Below are positions 25,898 to 37,370 of a stretch of 64,000 nt of DNA, piece after piece. The position numbers and the translations under genes were made by a program. Origin of the DNA: Paguma larvata (taxonomy: Eukaryota > Chordata > Mammalia > Carnivora > Viverridae); the NCBI GenBank assembly GCA_030068075.1, contig CM057836.1, forward strand, positions 73,197,788-73,261,787. The letters run 5' to 3'. The notes under the pieces are model-generated. The model searched no databases, had not been told where the DNA came from, and saw nothing but the letters and a program-made list of their open reading frames with translations. Positions within the stretch are counted from its first letter, which is position 1, and each line of letters opens with the position of its first letter.

Positions 25898-26244
25898 AAA
25901 GAACTAAAGAAAAGCAGGAGAGCAACACCTCACCAAATAGAGAGGATCAAGAAAGAAATTGGAACCTTACGAAGTAACCGAAGAGAAATTCTCAAGTGGA
26001 AAATGGCAAACACTGACATGTGAAAGTCACCAGAGGGACTCAACATTCCTTTTGAGGGGGCAGAAGAAAGCATCAGCCAACTCGAAGGTAGGTTAATTGA
26101 AGGTATCTAGTCCGAGGAACAGAAAGAAGAATGAAGAAAAACGAACAGAGCCCATGAGCCAGAAGGAAGTGTGATGACATAGTCAAAGCACTGAAAGAAA
26201 ACACTGTCGACCAAGATCCTATATCCCGCAGAACATTTCCTCAA

Positions 26245-26880
26245 AACTTTACCCAGAGGAGTTGAAAATGTAGGTCCTCACGAAAACCTGCACACGGATG
26301 TTTATAACAGCTTTGTTCATAATTGTCCGAACGAGTTATTCCTAAACGTCTAAGCACCCAAGATGCTCGTCAGTAGGTGAATGAGTAAGCAGGGGGATGA
26401 ATAACAATGACTAAATATCTTTATACATTTAGGGGCGCCTGGGCGGCTCTGTCGGTTAACCATTCGACTTCAGCTCCGCTCATGATCTTGCAGTCTGTGA
26501 GTTCGAGCCCCACCTTGGGCTCTGTGCCAAGAGCTTGGAGCCCGCTTTGGATTCTGTGTCTCCCTCTCTCTCTGTACCTCCCCTACTTGCACTCTGTCTT
26601 TCTCTTAAAAATAACTAAACGATTCAAAAAAAATTACAAATTTGTCTAAACCCATATAATGTACAATGTCAGGCATAAACCCTAAAGTACACCGTGGACT
26701 TTTGTGATTATGAAGTGGATATGGAGGTCCATCCATTGTAACAAAAGTACGACTCTGGGGATACAGGTGCATAGGAAATCTCTATAGAATTGTCTCAGTT
26801 TCGCTGGAAACCTAAAACTGCTCCGAAATAATAAAGTCTTCTTAAAAAGAAAGTCAAAGCAAGGAGAGAAATTAAGACAT
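26245..26880 (+). mobile_element. LINE-1 3' end with nested SINE
   Basis: L1-type 3' sequence before the SINE ('cacggatgtttataacagct', 'gcacccaagatgctcgtcag') and after it ('tgtaccaaatacaat'-like gtacaatgtcaggcataaac, 'ctgctccgaaataataaagt'). Diverged. Confidence 0.75.
26432..26633 (+). mobile_element. SINEC, sense, nested in L1
   Basis: ggggcgcctgggcggctctg start, full body and an AAAATAACTAAAC-type tail. Confidence 0.93.
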
Positions 26881-27299
26881 TTCCAGAGAGAGAGTGAGTT
26901 TTGCTTTCTGCCAATACCCTTAAGTACTACCTAAACAGCCTCTGCTTTGCGGTGAATGCTAGGTTACAGAACCATGACACTCCTACCAGGGTGGAAAGAG
27001 ACTCTGGGCCTCAATTTCATCATTGCCCTGGGCTACCAGTTACCGCTCAGGGCTCCTCACTATGAAAAACCATATAATCTCTCTCTCTCCTTTTTAACCG
27101 TTGAGAAAGTTTTCAGAGAGTCGTGCAATGGGCTGTCTTCCTTCATCTTCTTTTCGGGGGTGATGACTGACATCTGAAGCTAGAGGTTAGGAGGAGGAAG
27201 AATTAGGGCTTCGAAGGAAAGGTCTGGGCTATAAGGTGGAAGTGCTCATTATACTAGGAAGGAAATGAATAAAATATGGGAGAGAAGAAATAAACCTTC
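26881..27299. other. Intergenic DNA, unassigned
   Basis: No gene recognised. It may include further diverged L1 or ERV-L sequence between the flanking elements. Confidence 0.4.
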
Positions 27300-29360
27300 T
27301 AAGGTGAAGGACACATGATTGCATCTGGCCCCTTCTACAACCAGAGGGAGGCATCACATCTATTGAGCCTCTTTGAATTTTGGAGGCAACATTTCCTCAT
27401 GTGGGGTGTGACTCTGGCCCGTTTACTGAGTGACTTGAAAAGGTGCTAGTTTTTTTTTTAATGTTTATTTATTTTTGAAGGAAAGAGAGTCAAAGCGTGA
27501 GCAGGGCAGGGACTGAGAGAGAGGGAGACACAGAATCCGAAAGGGGCTTCAGGCTCCAAGCCCTCAGCATGGAGCCGACGCAGGGCTCGAACTCATGAAC
27601 CGAGAGATCATGACCTGAGCTGAAGTCAGTCGCCTAACCGACTGAGCCACCCAGGCACCCCAAAAAGGCGCTAGTTTTGAGCAGGGCTCAGAACAGGAGA
27701 AGGCTCTGAAATGGGTCCGAGCTGCCTTGTAAGCTGTTCTGACACGGGTTACGGGACCCCAAAGATCCAATGGGGCTCGAAGTGTCAATGGCAGACAAGG
27801 ATGCTGTTTGGAAACTCTGGCAAGCTCCTACAGAAGTGTAGCACAGGACTTTAGGCATTCGGAGTGAAGCCCTGTCATCCTCTGCAGATAACTACTCTCC
27901 TTTTAAGGAACAGCCTTTGGCCTGCTCCTGGGCCCTAGCTGAGACTCAACACTTAACCATGGGTGAAACCGAGTTCCCATGTGACCTGAGCTGCTCATCA
28001 CGACCTGGGTGTTATCTGACCCACCACACCATGACAATGGCATACAATGCAGCACTCCCTCACCAAATGGAGGTGGTATTATGACATCGGACCTGAACAC
28101 ATCCTGAAGGCACAAGTTCCATGAAGATGTAGCCCCAATGCCCACAGTCGCCACCCCGCCACACTGCCTGCTCTCTCCAGCCCGCATCTACGGCTACATG
28201 GGGAGTTCCCTCCAATCGGCTGACGGAGAAGGAACTCAAGCTTAGTCTACAGATGGTTCTGCATGACTTGCAGGCACCACCCGAAGGCAGACTGCTGTGG
28301 CACTACAGTTTCTTTCTGAGGCATCCCTGAAAGACGGTGGTAAAGGGAATCCTCCTTGTGGGCAGAGCTTGGAACGGTTCGCCAGGTTGTTCATTTTGCT
28401 TGGAAGGAAAAATGGCCAGACATGTGACTGAATATCAATTCACGGGCTGTGATCGATGGTTTGGCTAGACAGGATGACTTGGAAGGAACACAACTGGAAA
28501 ACTGGTGATAGGGAAGTCTGGGAAAGAAGTATGTGGATAGACCTTTCTGAATGGGTGAAAACGAAGATATTTGTGTCCCATGTCAAAGGCCGCTGAAAGG
28601 CGACCTTAGCAGAGGAGGATTTGAATAATAAATGAACGGGATGACCCGTTCTGTGGATACTAGATAGCTTCTTTTCTCAGCCGTCTCTTTCCCCTTGCCG
28701 TGAACCCCCAATGGGCTCATGAACAAAGTGTCTCAGGTGGCAAAGACGGAAGTTATGAATGGGTTCAGCAACATGGACTTCCACTCACCACGGCAAGCCT
28801 GGCTACAACCACCACTGAGGGTCCAATCTGCCAGGAGCAGAGACCAACCCTGAATCTCTGAATCCATCCCCAGGGAATGGTCGATTACACTGGACCATTT
28901 TCCATCATGGAAGGGGCAGTGTTCTTACTGGAACAGACACGTACTCAGGATATAGATTTGTCTTCCTTCAATGCAATGCTTTTGTCACAACCACCATCCA
29001 CAGACTGTAGAATGCCTTATCTACTATCACAGTATTGCCTATAGGACTGCTCCTGACCAAGACACGCACCCCATGGCAAAAGAAATGTAGCAATATGCCC
29101 ATGCTTAAAGTATGTCTAGAAAACAGGAGGTCCCTCGGGTATCTTAGCATTACCATGACCTGCGATTAAGGTCAGTGGAAAACTACAGCAACCCAAACAA
29201 GGCAGAGCTACTAATGGCCCAAGACCTTTCAAGAACCACTCCCTCAGGTAAAGAACGACAACCAGCTGAGGCGCTTGCTGAAGGCAAAAGAAATTCAGAA
29301 TGGGTGGTGAAAGAAGGTAATTAAATACCAGCTACAACCATGTGGTCAGTTACAGAAATT
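27300..29360 (+). mobile_element. ERV-L endogenous retrovirus remnant (pol part)
   Basis: Sense-strand nucleotide similarity to the mammalian ERV-L internal region: the segment corresponding to the end of reverse transcriptase, RNase H and integrase, in that order. It is broken by stops and frameshifts and by a SINE at 27455-27661, so it is an ancient dead copy. An LTR of the matching family follows at 29731. No intact protein can be made from it. Recognition is by eye, and boundaries are approximate. Confidence 0.75.
27455..27661 (-). mobile_element. SINEC, antisense, inside ERV-L
   Basis: Flanked by a duplication of AAAAGG(T/C)GCTAGTTTT on both sides (about 27438 and 27663). Body ends 'actgagccacccaggcaccc'. 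Younger than the ERV. Confidence 0.93.
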
Positions 29361-29730
29361 AAGACTATAATTATCAAGAATATTTCCTCCTTGTTTTGTT
29401 CTGAACATATTTGTGTGCATATATGTGTGTATTTTAAGCAAATATCTTTGGGTTTTCCCCTCTCTTATTCCGTAATTACATAACGTAAGATATATTGACT
29501 CTATATCAGAGTATTTAAGCTTTGTTCATTTTACATCATCGTATTTAAGTTATCGGAAATCGAGAAGAGTAAACACCACTCAAGGGCTTTCCCCCTCTTC
29601 CGGGAAGGGGTTACTGCATTTTCAATTGTACTCTGGATAGTTCCATCATGTTTGGGACAATGCCTGGTTATTGTTTTTATTTGTGGAGTAAGTTCAGTTT
29701 AAAGAGATGCAGGTTGACAAGGGGTGGACG
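29361..29730 (+). other. AT-rich spacer between ERV-L pol remnant and LTR
   Basis: AT-rich sequence (atatatgtgtgtattttaag, gtaattacataacgtaag) with no recognised gene. Probably the rest of the ERV-L internal region, which lacks env in this family. Confidence 0.45.
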
Positions 29731-30302
29731 CGTGATGATTGATTTTATGTATCAACTCGACCAGGCCACCAGGTGGGCAGATACCTCATTAGACACTAGT
29801 TCCGGGTGTGTCTGTGACTAGCATCTGAGTCAGTAGACCAAATAAAGCATACTGTCCTCTCCGATGTAAGTGGACACCATCCACTCTGTTCAGGGACTGA
29901 ACGGAACAAAACGGTGAATGAATAAAGGGAGAATTCTTTCTCTCTCTCGGACTACTGCATGAGCTGGGACACTGGTTTTCTCCTGCTTTTGGACTGGACT
30001 TCTGCCATCAGCGTTCCTGGTTCTCAGGCCTTTGGACTTATTCCAGAACTTACTATCAGCCCTCTGCCTGTAGGCCTTTAGACAGGAACCAGAACACACA
30101 TCATGGATTCTCCTGGTTCTCTGGCCTTCAGACTTGGGCTGGAACTACAACCACTGTCTTCTCTGGGTCTCCAACTTACACACAACAGATTGTGGGACTT
30201 CTCAGTCTCCATCATTACGAGTCAGCGCCTCATAATAAATTTCTTTATTAATCGTAAGGCCTCCCTTGGTTCTGTTTCTCTGGAGGACCCTGACTGATAC
30301 AC
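29731..30302 (+). mobile_element. MLT2-type LTR (ERV-L)
   Basis: Starts TGATGATTGATTTTATGTAT and ends with the family terminus 'tctctggaggaccctgact' plus gataca. Internal blocks 'gaccaggccaccagg', 'aaataaagcatactgtcctc' and several repeats of a ggcctt(t)ggactt unit are typical of MLT2 LTRs. AATAAA occurs near 30233. It is the 3' LTR of the ERV-L remnant; no matching 5' LTR is seen. Confidence 0.8.
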
Positions 30303-30509
30303 CCCCTAATGCCTCCCTAAGGTGAGCCCAAAATAGGCCGAGTAGATGACCCAAGGGGAAAAAAAATAAGGAAAGAATTATTTTTCACACAAGTTAGTGC
30401 TTTGTACGCTTGACAGGCTACTGGTGTCATTTTCTTTCTGGTAATGGACTCTACCAGCCCACCTTAGCACATAGGGCTATTGGTTGCCCCTTATTCAGTC
30501 TCCATACTA

Positions 30510-30560
30510 TTTTTTTTTTTTTTGGAGAGAGAGAGAAAGAACAAGTAGGGGAGAGGGGAA

Positions 30561-30596
<36 letters not shown>

Positions 30597-30720
30597 CTCA
30601 AGCAGGATCCACGCTGAGTGTGGAACCCGACGCGGGACTCCATTCCACGACCCTGGGATCATGACCTGAGCTGAAATCAAGAGTCAGACGCTCAACTGAC
30701 CGAGCCACCCAGGCGCCCCT
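30510..30720 (-). mobile_element. SINEC, antisense
   Basis: T15 tail, GA repeat expansion (gagagagagagagagagaga), and body ending 'gaccgagccacccaggcgcc'. Confidence 0.93.
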
Positions 30721-30739
30721 CCACATCTTTCCTAATAAT

Positions 30740-31020
30740 ATAAACTGAAATTCGTAGCCGGGCCCATGGCTGCCCAGAATAAAGACTTGTGTTTTCCAGC
30801 CTCCCTTGCAGGTAAGGGTACCACGTAACTAAGTTTTGACTAATGAATACAATTAGAAGTATTGTCTGCAAATTTCTGCAAGTGTTCTTAAAGGAAAAGG
30901 ATTCCTTCCTTTCCCCTTCCGCCTTCCTGCTGACAGGAATATAGATGTGATGGTGGAGCTGCCACCGCCACCTTGGACCATGAGGCAGCATGCTAAAGTC
31001 GGTGGAAACACCAGGCAAAA
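30740..31020. repeat. Unassigned ancient mammalian repeat
   Basis: 'cagcctcccttgcaggtaag', 'gtaactaagttttgactaat' and 'ccaccttggaccatgaggca' resemble a common interspersed family I cannot name with certainty. No open frame of note. Confidence 0.45.
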
Positions 31021-31761
31021 AGAGCGTGAATTTTATATGACTTTGGAATAGCTATCCCAGTCCTAGACTCCCTATCCCTAACTGCACTAATGTAAAAGAA
31101 AAAGAAACCTCTATTTTATTTAAAGCTCTTGGGCTTTCCAGCACATGTAGTTGTAGCTAACGAATTTTAACTACCTTTCTAAATTCAGAGCGCAATCTTC
31201 CTGCCTGGAACCTACCCTGTGGGCCTTTTATGTATGTAATTTGCATTTATTCTTTCTCTGTTTCTCTGACGTGTATTAAGTCCTAGTTCACAAAGGTATA
31301 GTGAACTTGGTGCTTCCGTTTAAAGTATTGCCCAAGGCAATGAACTCAGCGTAGCTGGGAAGTTGTACTTCCTCCTTCCCCAGGGCACGCTGTCTCCACC
31401 AGAGGGTACTGTGCAAAGGTAAGTTACAGCACAGCCCAGGCCCCGAGAGAAGGAAGTTCCCTGGGCTGGCTTCCGCCGCACGTATGCTAAAATCAAAACA
31501 ATGCAGACCAAGTTCTCAGCCACTCAGATCCCTAGATAAATTTGTTCGGACTGAGGAAGCTACCAGAGATGTTTCCACTTTTAGTCCGGCTTTTCTCAGG
31601 CTGGCGCTCCCAGGAAGAGTCCGCGGACAGACAGAGAGAGAAAAAAGCTGTAGGCATTTCTTAATCGCTGTGCAGGATAATGAGCTATTGGAAGCCGGAG
31701 AGAATGGACTTTACCGCCTTCCCAGCCTGTGGGATCAGAACCCCAACGATTTGATCTCATG
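31021..31761. other. Intergenic DNA, nothing recognised
   Basis: No gene or clear repeat. Short frames only. Confidence 0.45.
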
Positions 31762-31935
31762 GCTCCCCTGGGCGACGTAGTCGGTTGAGCATCCAACTTC
31801 AGCTCAGGTCATGATCTCGTGGTTCCTGAGTTCGAGCCCCACATTGGGCTCGCTGCTGCCAGCCTGTCCGAGCAGAGCCCACTTTGGATCCTCTGTTCCC
31901 CTCTCTCTGCCCCTCTCCCACTTGCGCTCACTCAA
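31762..31935 (+). mobile_element. SINEC, sense, with TA-expanded tail
   Basis: Head 'gctcccctgggcgacgtagt', full body and CT-rich stretch. The A-rich tail has been replaced by the TA repeat that follows. Confidence 0.9.
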
Positions 31936-32013
31936 ATATATATATATACATATGTATATATATACATATGTATATATATATATATATATACATATGTATA
32001 TATATATATATTT
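31936..32013. repeat. (TA)n tract with TACATATGTA palindromes
   Basis: Alternating TA with three copies of the perfect palindrome TACATATGTA at 31947, 31963 and 31989. It grew from the SINE tail. The whole tract can fold back on itself. Confidence 0.9.
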
Positions 32014-32995
32014 GTATAAATGCTCTGGAGGACCTTGGCGAAATCTCTAGACATGCAGATGACACCTGCTCTCCTAGAGGGTGAAGGACTAAGAAGATGA
32101 GGACAAGTTCAAGAAAACCACGCAAAGGCAGATGAGTGCACAGGGCAGTGACAGGTAAACTGAGGCAAGCAGCTGGCAGCCTGGGAGTAAATAACCTACA
32201 CCTGTGGGCTGGGGGGCTGAAGGGGAGGGTGTCCAGTTTATTGTTAATTGCTCTTCAAAGACATTAACCAAGGAGCTGGTGTCGTCAAGAAGTTCAATGC
32301 GACCCAGGTGTCCATTCAATCAAGAGTCTAGGATGTGCCGGGCGTCATACCGAGTGCTAGCTGCCAAATACAGGCAAGACGCAGGCGCTGCTTTCACGGG
32401 GTGTGTGGTCCAGTTCTGGAGATCCTGAAATATTCTCCTTCCTTGCTTTCTGGGACTTTGTTCAACTCAAACATTCCTGTTACACAAGGAACACAAACGC
32501 TTGAAGGCGTTGATGACAACTCTTTCGGGGACCGTCCAATCGTCTCTTGGAGTTTCTTGAATACAGCGGGCAACATATTTCCACCTGGAACTTGACTCGA
32601 AGTTGGGTACCAGCCTCAATCTAGATATGAAATATTGGCAACGCTTCATTTCAAATTTTATAAATAAAACTAAAACACGAAAGTTTCTTTCTTGTCTCAC
32701 CCCCCCCCCAAAGGGTCATTTTGTGGATGAGGTCCTAGATCTAAGGTATTTCGGAAGGCTGCCTTGAAACTTGAAAAAGAGGTTTTATCCAGAGAAGGAC
32801 TAGATTTCGTCAGCACAGAGCGAGAGGCAGATATAGAGACGCTAATGTCGATTCAGGAAGTGTGGTGGTTTCCAAACACTGTGGCAATTTGTTTTATGCC
32901 TCTTCCATCAAGAGAGAATTTATCTCCCTTCCCTTGGAAACCCGGGCAAGTCTCTGGCTACTTTGATCAACCAGATATTGTAGAAAGGGCATCAT
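32014..32995. other. Intergenic DNA with a minor MIR/L2-like piece
   Basis: At about 32310-32410 a fragment like 'gtctaggatgtgccgggcgt' may be an antisense L2 or MIR 3' end. A C9 run lies at about 32701. Otherwise nothing recognised. Confidence 0.4.
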
Positions 32996-33167
32996 GGGGG
33001 ACGCCTGGGTGGCTCAGTCGGTTAAGTGACCGACTACGGCTCAGGTCACGATCTCACAGTTCCTGGGTTCGAGCCCCGCATCGGGCTCTGTGCTGACAGG
33101 TCGGAGCCCGGAGCCTGCTTGGGATTCTGTGTCTCTCTCTCTCTCTCTGCCTCTCCCCCTTTCATGC

Positions 33168-33201
<34 letters not shown>

Positions 33202-33226
33202 AAAATAAATAAACATTAAAAAAATA
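32996..33226 (+). mobile_element. SINEC, sense, near full length
   Basis: gggggacgcctgggtggctc head, 'gagccccgcatcgggctctg', CT repeat and an AAAATAAATAAACATT tail. Confidence 0.96.
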
Positions 33227-34255
33227 AACAGAACCACCACATTTCCAAGTTCTTGTATCTCACAACCTTGTGCATCAGGAACTCCCTTGCCTGGCGGATT
33301 CTTCTGTTCAGAGGTCACGCGGTGGCAGTGAGTTGGCCGCTGAGCTGATCTGTGTGTCTGGCTCCTTGGCAGGATGGCTGCAAGGCCGGGCTGGGCTGGG
33401 CCTGTCACGCAGAGCACCGCCCGTGGGCTCTAGCATGTGGCCTCAGGGCAGGACAAGCGTTGGCCAACAGCGGTTGGGAGGTGGCTGAGTGACATAGGAG
33501 ATGCAGAAGTCAAGTGACACTAGTGGGTCCTACCCCTGAGTGGCTGCGAGTCCTTGGGCAAGTCACTTTCCCATGCATCTCGCAGGACTGTACCCAGCAT
33601 TGAAATGGATGCAAACACCATCTGCAAACTGCAAGGGACTCTGCTTCCCTCCGGTCGTCACATTGCAGGAGGGACTCTTGGCGCTGCGTGGACAACTGGA
33701 TTAGGTGAATTAACCCTGAGAGTCTAGAAAGAGAGAGGCAGTCTGCTTCACGGGGTAAGGCAGAAACGTGCAAAAACGCGTGCTCCCGTGTGTGACTTAT
33801 AGGTCAGGATTTCATCTTTCCGAAGACGGCTCAGGGTTGAATCCAGGTTCTCCTGGCTGCTTCCCCAGCCTCTGCGATGCATCAGCCGGGCCAGAGATCT
33901 ATATAAACATAAGCAGATTTTATAAGCACTCGATATGGACGGAAAATCTCTCCAGGAGGAGGCCAGAGGTGTTTGGGGAAAGCCCCAGAATTCGAGGGCG
34001 AGAGCATACTTACGACGTGCCCAAATTCCCTCAGTGCCCCTGGTCTCGCGAAGTGTTTCTGATAAGTGCGTTTATGATGTTCGGTTAAAGAAACAGAAAT
34101 AGAGCGGGTGTCGGGAGGCCAGTGGGATGAAGAAGGTTAGCTGGAGTTCATATTCTCAAATACCGAGAAGGGGAGTCCCAGGTGGGGACGCACCGGCCCT
34201 GGCTCGCAAACTCAGAACTGCGCGCAGTGACGCTGGAGTCTCCGAAGGTAAAGTT
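33227..34255. other. Intergenic DNA, unique apart from a MIR-like piece
   Basis: A weak sense MIR piece lies near 33505-33600 (gagtccttgggcaagtcact). No gene recognised. Confidence 0.4.
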
Positions 34256-34258
34256 ATG

Positions 34259-34272
34259 GCGCCACCTGCTGG
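34259..34272 (-). promoter_or_regulatory. Strong CTCF-like motif (reverse)
   Basis: The minus strand reads CCAGCAGGTGGCGC, which fits the CTCF core (CCASNAGRKGGCRS) at every position. It sits in unique DNA 20 kb past SIX2, on the SIX2 side of the expected SIX2/SIX3 boundary. Binding itself is not shown by sequence. Confidence 0.55.
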
Positions 34273-34769
34273 AGAAAGAGAGGCAGGATTCCCTCCCGTT
34301 GTGTTTCTTAGCCCTAAAGCTCAACCTTAAGCTCACTCAGCCCTAGAGACCCAAGACCTGCAAGGGAACCGCGTCCCAGCCAGATGGGAAACTACTATCC
34401 CCCTTATCACTATGCCTTCAGCTTTTCAAAGCCCGTGCTTTTGGGACTGGAGAATCGGAATGTGATAAGCCTAGCAGTCTCTCCCAAAGGAGACTGGGAT
34501 AGGATGAAGAGGGCCAGAGGAGAGATGGGGGGCCCTGAAATTGCTCTGCCTGAGCAGAGCAGCCGCCCCCCCCACTCCCCCACCACCCCCCCGCCAGCCC
34601 ACCATGGGGAGGGGCCTCTTCCCAGAGCTTTCTGGAAGAGCACTGCTGTGCATCGGAGGGAAGAGGCACAGGCAGGTAAGAGACGGCACACGCGTGAGCC
34701 CACAGAGATCCAAAGCCCATCCCAGCACTGACGAATTTGCCCGTACCCCATTCTATGTGGACTGACTCT
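34273..34769. other. Unique intergenic DNA
   Basis: No repeat or gene recognised. C-rich patch at 34565-34600. Confidence 0.45.
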
Positions 34770-34965
34770 AAAAGGCTCTGTAATGACCCAATAATGACCA
34801 GGAGATGCCGGGGAAGTGGCTCATTAGAAAGCTATTAAGGGTGTCTAATTATTTCCTAGTGCTAATAAAGGTGCTAATAAGCCTGGCAAGTTTTCTCACT
34901 TTTATGGAGATAATTAGAAGGCAATTACTTTTTATGTATAAGAAAGGAGTGAAACCTTAGCTAGT
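34770..34965. promoter_or_regulatory. Candidate enhancer dense in homeodomain sites
   Basis: About nine TAAT/ATTA cores in roughly 150 bp (gtaatgacc, aataatgac, tcattagaa, ctattaagg, tctaattat, two gctaataa, gataattag, gcaattact). GTGCTAATAA is directly repeated at 34859 and 34871, a 12-bp period. A TTTTATGG word (Hox/Cdx-like) lies near 34910. Unique, not repeat-derived. The composition stands out sharply from flanking GC-richer DNA. Confidence 0.5.
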
Positions 34966-35212
34966 ATCTCTGCAGCTGGATTTGGTTCTGCACTCCTGAC
35001 AGAAGCCGGTCTGCAGCGCTTCTGTAGGCGTTAACAAGAGTCTCGGGTTTTTTAACTCCATGCTACCAGTCCGCCTCAATAAAGGATGAGTCTGAAGGAA
35101 GTAGAGAGAGGAAATAGATGAGGTAATCTATCATCTCTAGGACTTCGGGGCAAGGGGTCATCTTGGCTATACATTCTACTTCAGAAATTGTGTCCCGTCT
35201 AGCTCTCAGCCA

Positions 35213-35570
35213 TTGGTTCTCAAGCTTGGGCACACATGCGAACCACCAGGAGGCTTGCTCAAGCACTGACTGCTGGGCCCCCCCCTGGTGTTTCTGATTC
35301 ACTAAACCTGGGGAGCGGGGCGAGAATTTACATTCCTTTTCTTTTTGAAGTTTTCTTTCTTTCTTTTGAAAGAGAGAGAGACTCCCAAGCCGACTCTGCA
35401 GTGTTTGCCGAGAGCCCGACACCGGGCTCGAACCCACGAACCGTGAGATCATAACCTGAGCCAAAACCGAGAGTTGGCCACTTCACGGACTGAGCCACCC
35501 AGGTGCCCCGAGAATTTACCTTTCTAATAGATTCCCAGGTGACAACCACCGCTCTACAGTGAGCGTTTCT
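35213..35570. repeat. MER5A-like hAT DNA transposon remnant, split by a SINE
   Basis: Left part 'ggttctcaagcttgggcaca', 'gaaccaccaggaggcttg', 'tgtttctgattcactaaacc'; right part 'agattcccaggtgacaacca' after the SINE. It has the inverted-repeat-like ends of the family (ggttctcaag near the start and caccgctctac at the end). Non-autonomous and inactive. Confidence 0.75.
35332..35509 (-). mobile_element. SINEC, antisense, inside MER5A-like element
   Basis: CGAGAATTTAC duplication at 35321-35331 and 35510-35520. Body ends 'gactgagccacccaggtgcc'. Confidence 0.94.
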
Positions 35571-36035
35571 AACTTGGAGTCCTCAGATACCCGCTCTGAC
35601 TCCCTCCCTGCCAAGAGATGGACAGGTCGGATTGAAAGGTGTACTTGACTTAGGGGGCGGGGTTTATCTTCACGAACTTCCCACTGAAATTTAGCTGTTT
35701 CTTAAACTATGAAGGCAGACAGTCAACCACAGCATATTAGCGGTGACAACAGATATTTTCCAATCCTGTTGCAGCCGTAACAGGTATCTGCTAGTGTCAT
35801 CTGGGAGCATCACTGCTTCAAAACTCCCGTGGTTAATAGTCCTGCCCGTAGACTTTATCGTACAATCCAGTGTTGGAAAAGCACATACATTACTATATCA
35901 CTACTTTAAAAAATATTTTGATAACTGTATTTCAGAATGATTGCTTTCCTTTGAGGGCCCCTGTACGTTCTTTTATGCATCTGAAAATGTTATTCAGGCA
36001 GCCCAGGGAGGAGAGGGAAGGGAGGCGGGGCCCAG
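35571..36035. other. Intergenic DNA, nothing recognised
   Basis: No gene or clear repeat. Moderately AT-rich. Confidence 0.4.
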
Positions 36036-36090
36036 AGCGCGCATGCATGCGCACACGCGGGCGCGCGCGCACACACACACACACACACAA
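36036..36090. repeat. (GC)n(AC)n microsatellite
   Basis: GCGCGCATGCATGCGC leads into GCGCGCGC and then pure AC repeats. Alternating purine-pyrimidine, potential Z-DNA, likely polymorphic. Confidence 0.94.
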
Positions 36091-37065
36091 AGTAAAAACC
36101 TTGTTTTTAGGATGTGAAATTAATCCCCAAGGAGAATTCAGAGTCTCCTTCAAGGGGAAAGCTCGAAAGGAGTGAGGTTAGTGCTTGTATGGGCAAGGAG
36201 GTGGGTGACAGGGCGGTGTCCGCGAGACAGAGGAATGGAAACTAGGGCAAGGTGTTAGCTGGAAAAGGGAAACGTCGCATAGCAAATCTTCCCTAGAATT
36301 CAAATCTTTCTACGGCTTGTTTCTTAGCCAGAAGGGGTCTGGGACTTGCTTTGATTTTTTTATGTCTTCCCCTGGCCCTTGTGTGTTGAGACGAATCTCC
36401 CAAAGCTGTGCCTTTGAGTCCGGCCCCCATGCCTCTCTGCGTCGTCTCTCTTCTCAAACTACCCAACTCTTTCCGGCTCCAGAGAAACACACTGAAGTTT
36501 TGTTTAAGAACATTAATATCGCAACGTCCCGCACTCAGATGCTTTAATCCTGTTATTTGCTCTGTGTCCTTCGGCAAGTCACCTCTCCTTTCTGGGCCTC
36601 GGATCAACACATCTAGCAGTCAGAAGGCACAGTGGTTCCATTTTCCGGAGTGCTCCAGAAGGGGAGGAGGGAGGAGTCTCTGAAAGTTCGAGAAAAGGAT
36701 GGCTGTTGCTATACCCAAGATTCACAGAGCTCTTATATGGCCTCTTTCCCATCCACCCACCCATCCTCGACGCCTGCCTTGAAAACAAACAGAGGACATG
36801 AACTTCGGGATGGGAGAGACAGACTTAGGCACGAAAATGACAGCATGTCGGGATAAGTGCTGTCCGGGACGTCTGTAAAAACACTCCAGGTGCAGGTGAG
36901 CAAGTGACTAATTCTCCCCGGAGCGGGGCAGCTGGGCGGAGACATGGGTTGCACCCTGGCTACACGTGGTGGGCTGAAGGAAAGGAGGAAGGGGGTGACA
37001 TTTTGGGGGATGATCTTCCATCAACCAAACTGAGAACTGTTCCTTTGCAACAAAGGATAAGAGAA
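36091..37065. other. Intergenic DNA with a sense MIR piece
   Basis: MIR-like sequence at about 36535-36620 (tgtgtccttcggcaagtcac). No gene recognised. Confidence 0.45.
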
Positions 37066-37155
37066 AGAATAAAATAAAATAAAATAAAATAATAAAGTAA
37101 AATAAAATACAAGACAAAATAAAATAAGATAAAATAAATTAAATCAAATTAAATA
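37066..37155. repeat. (AAAAT)n A-rich tract
   Basis: Pentanucleotide AAAAT/AAATA repeats with interruptions. The SINE that follows landed in this A/T-rich target, and similar sequence continues after it near 37375-37400. Confidence 0.9.
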
Positions 37156-37370
37156 AGGGAGACCTGGGTGCTCAGTCGTTTAAGCTTCTGACTTCCGCTC
37201 AAGTCACAATCTCACGGTTCATGAGTTCGAGCCCCGCGTCAGGCTCTGTGCTGACAGCTGGGAACCTGGAGCCTGCTTCGGATTCTGTCTCTGTCTCTCT
37301 GCACCTCCCCTGCTCGCTCTCTGTCTCTGTCTCTGTCTCTCTCAAATATAAAATAAAAAACATTTTAAAA
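37156..37370 (+). mobile_element. SINEC, sense
   Basis: 'gggagacctgggtgctcagt' head (with small deletion), 'gagttcgagccccgcgtcag', CT-rich stretch and A-rich tail. Confidence 0.93.

Larger units (their letters stand above)
25366..26240 (+). mobile_element. L1/HAL1-like fragment with two nested SINEs
   Basis: Fragments such as 'tagacgaagactttaaa', 'tctcaccaaatagag'-like cctcaccaaatagaga and 'gaggaacagaaagaagaatg' match the ORF1-like region shared by L1M and HAL1. It is interrupted by SINEs at 25483-25694 and 25770-25897, which must be younger. Confidence 0.7.

Noticed and set aside
28968..29156. Antisense open frame in the ERV-L region
   Set aside because: Opposite strand to the recognised retroviral remnant, and short. 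A chance frame.
29771..29786. CCACCAGGTGGGCAG as a CTCF site
   Set aside because: One extra G breaks the core spacing, and the word belongs to the LTR family sequence.
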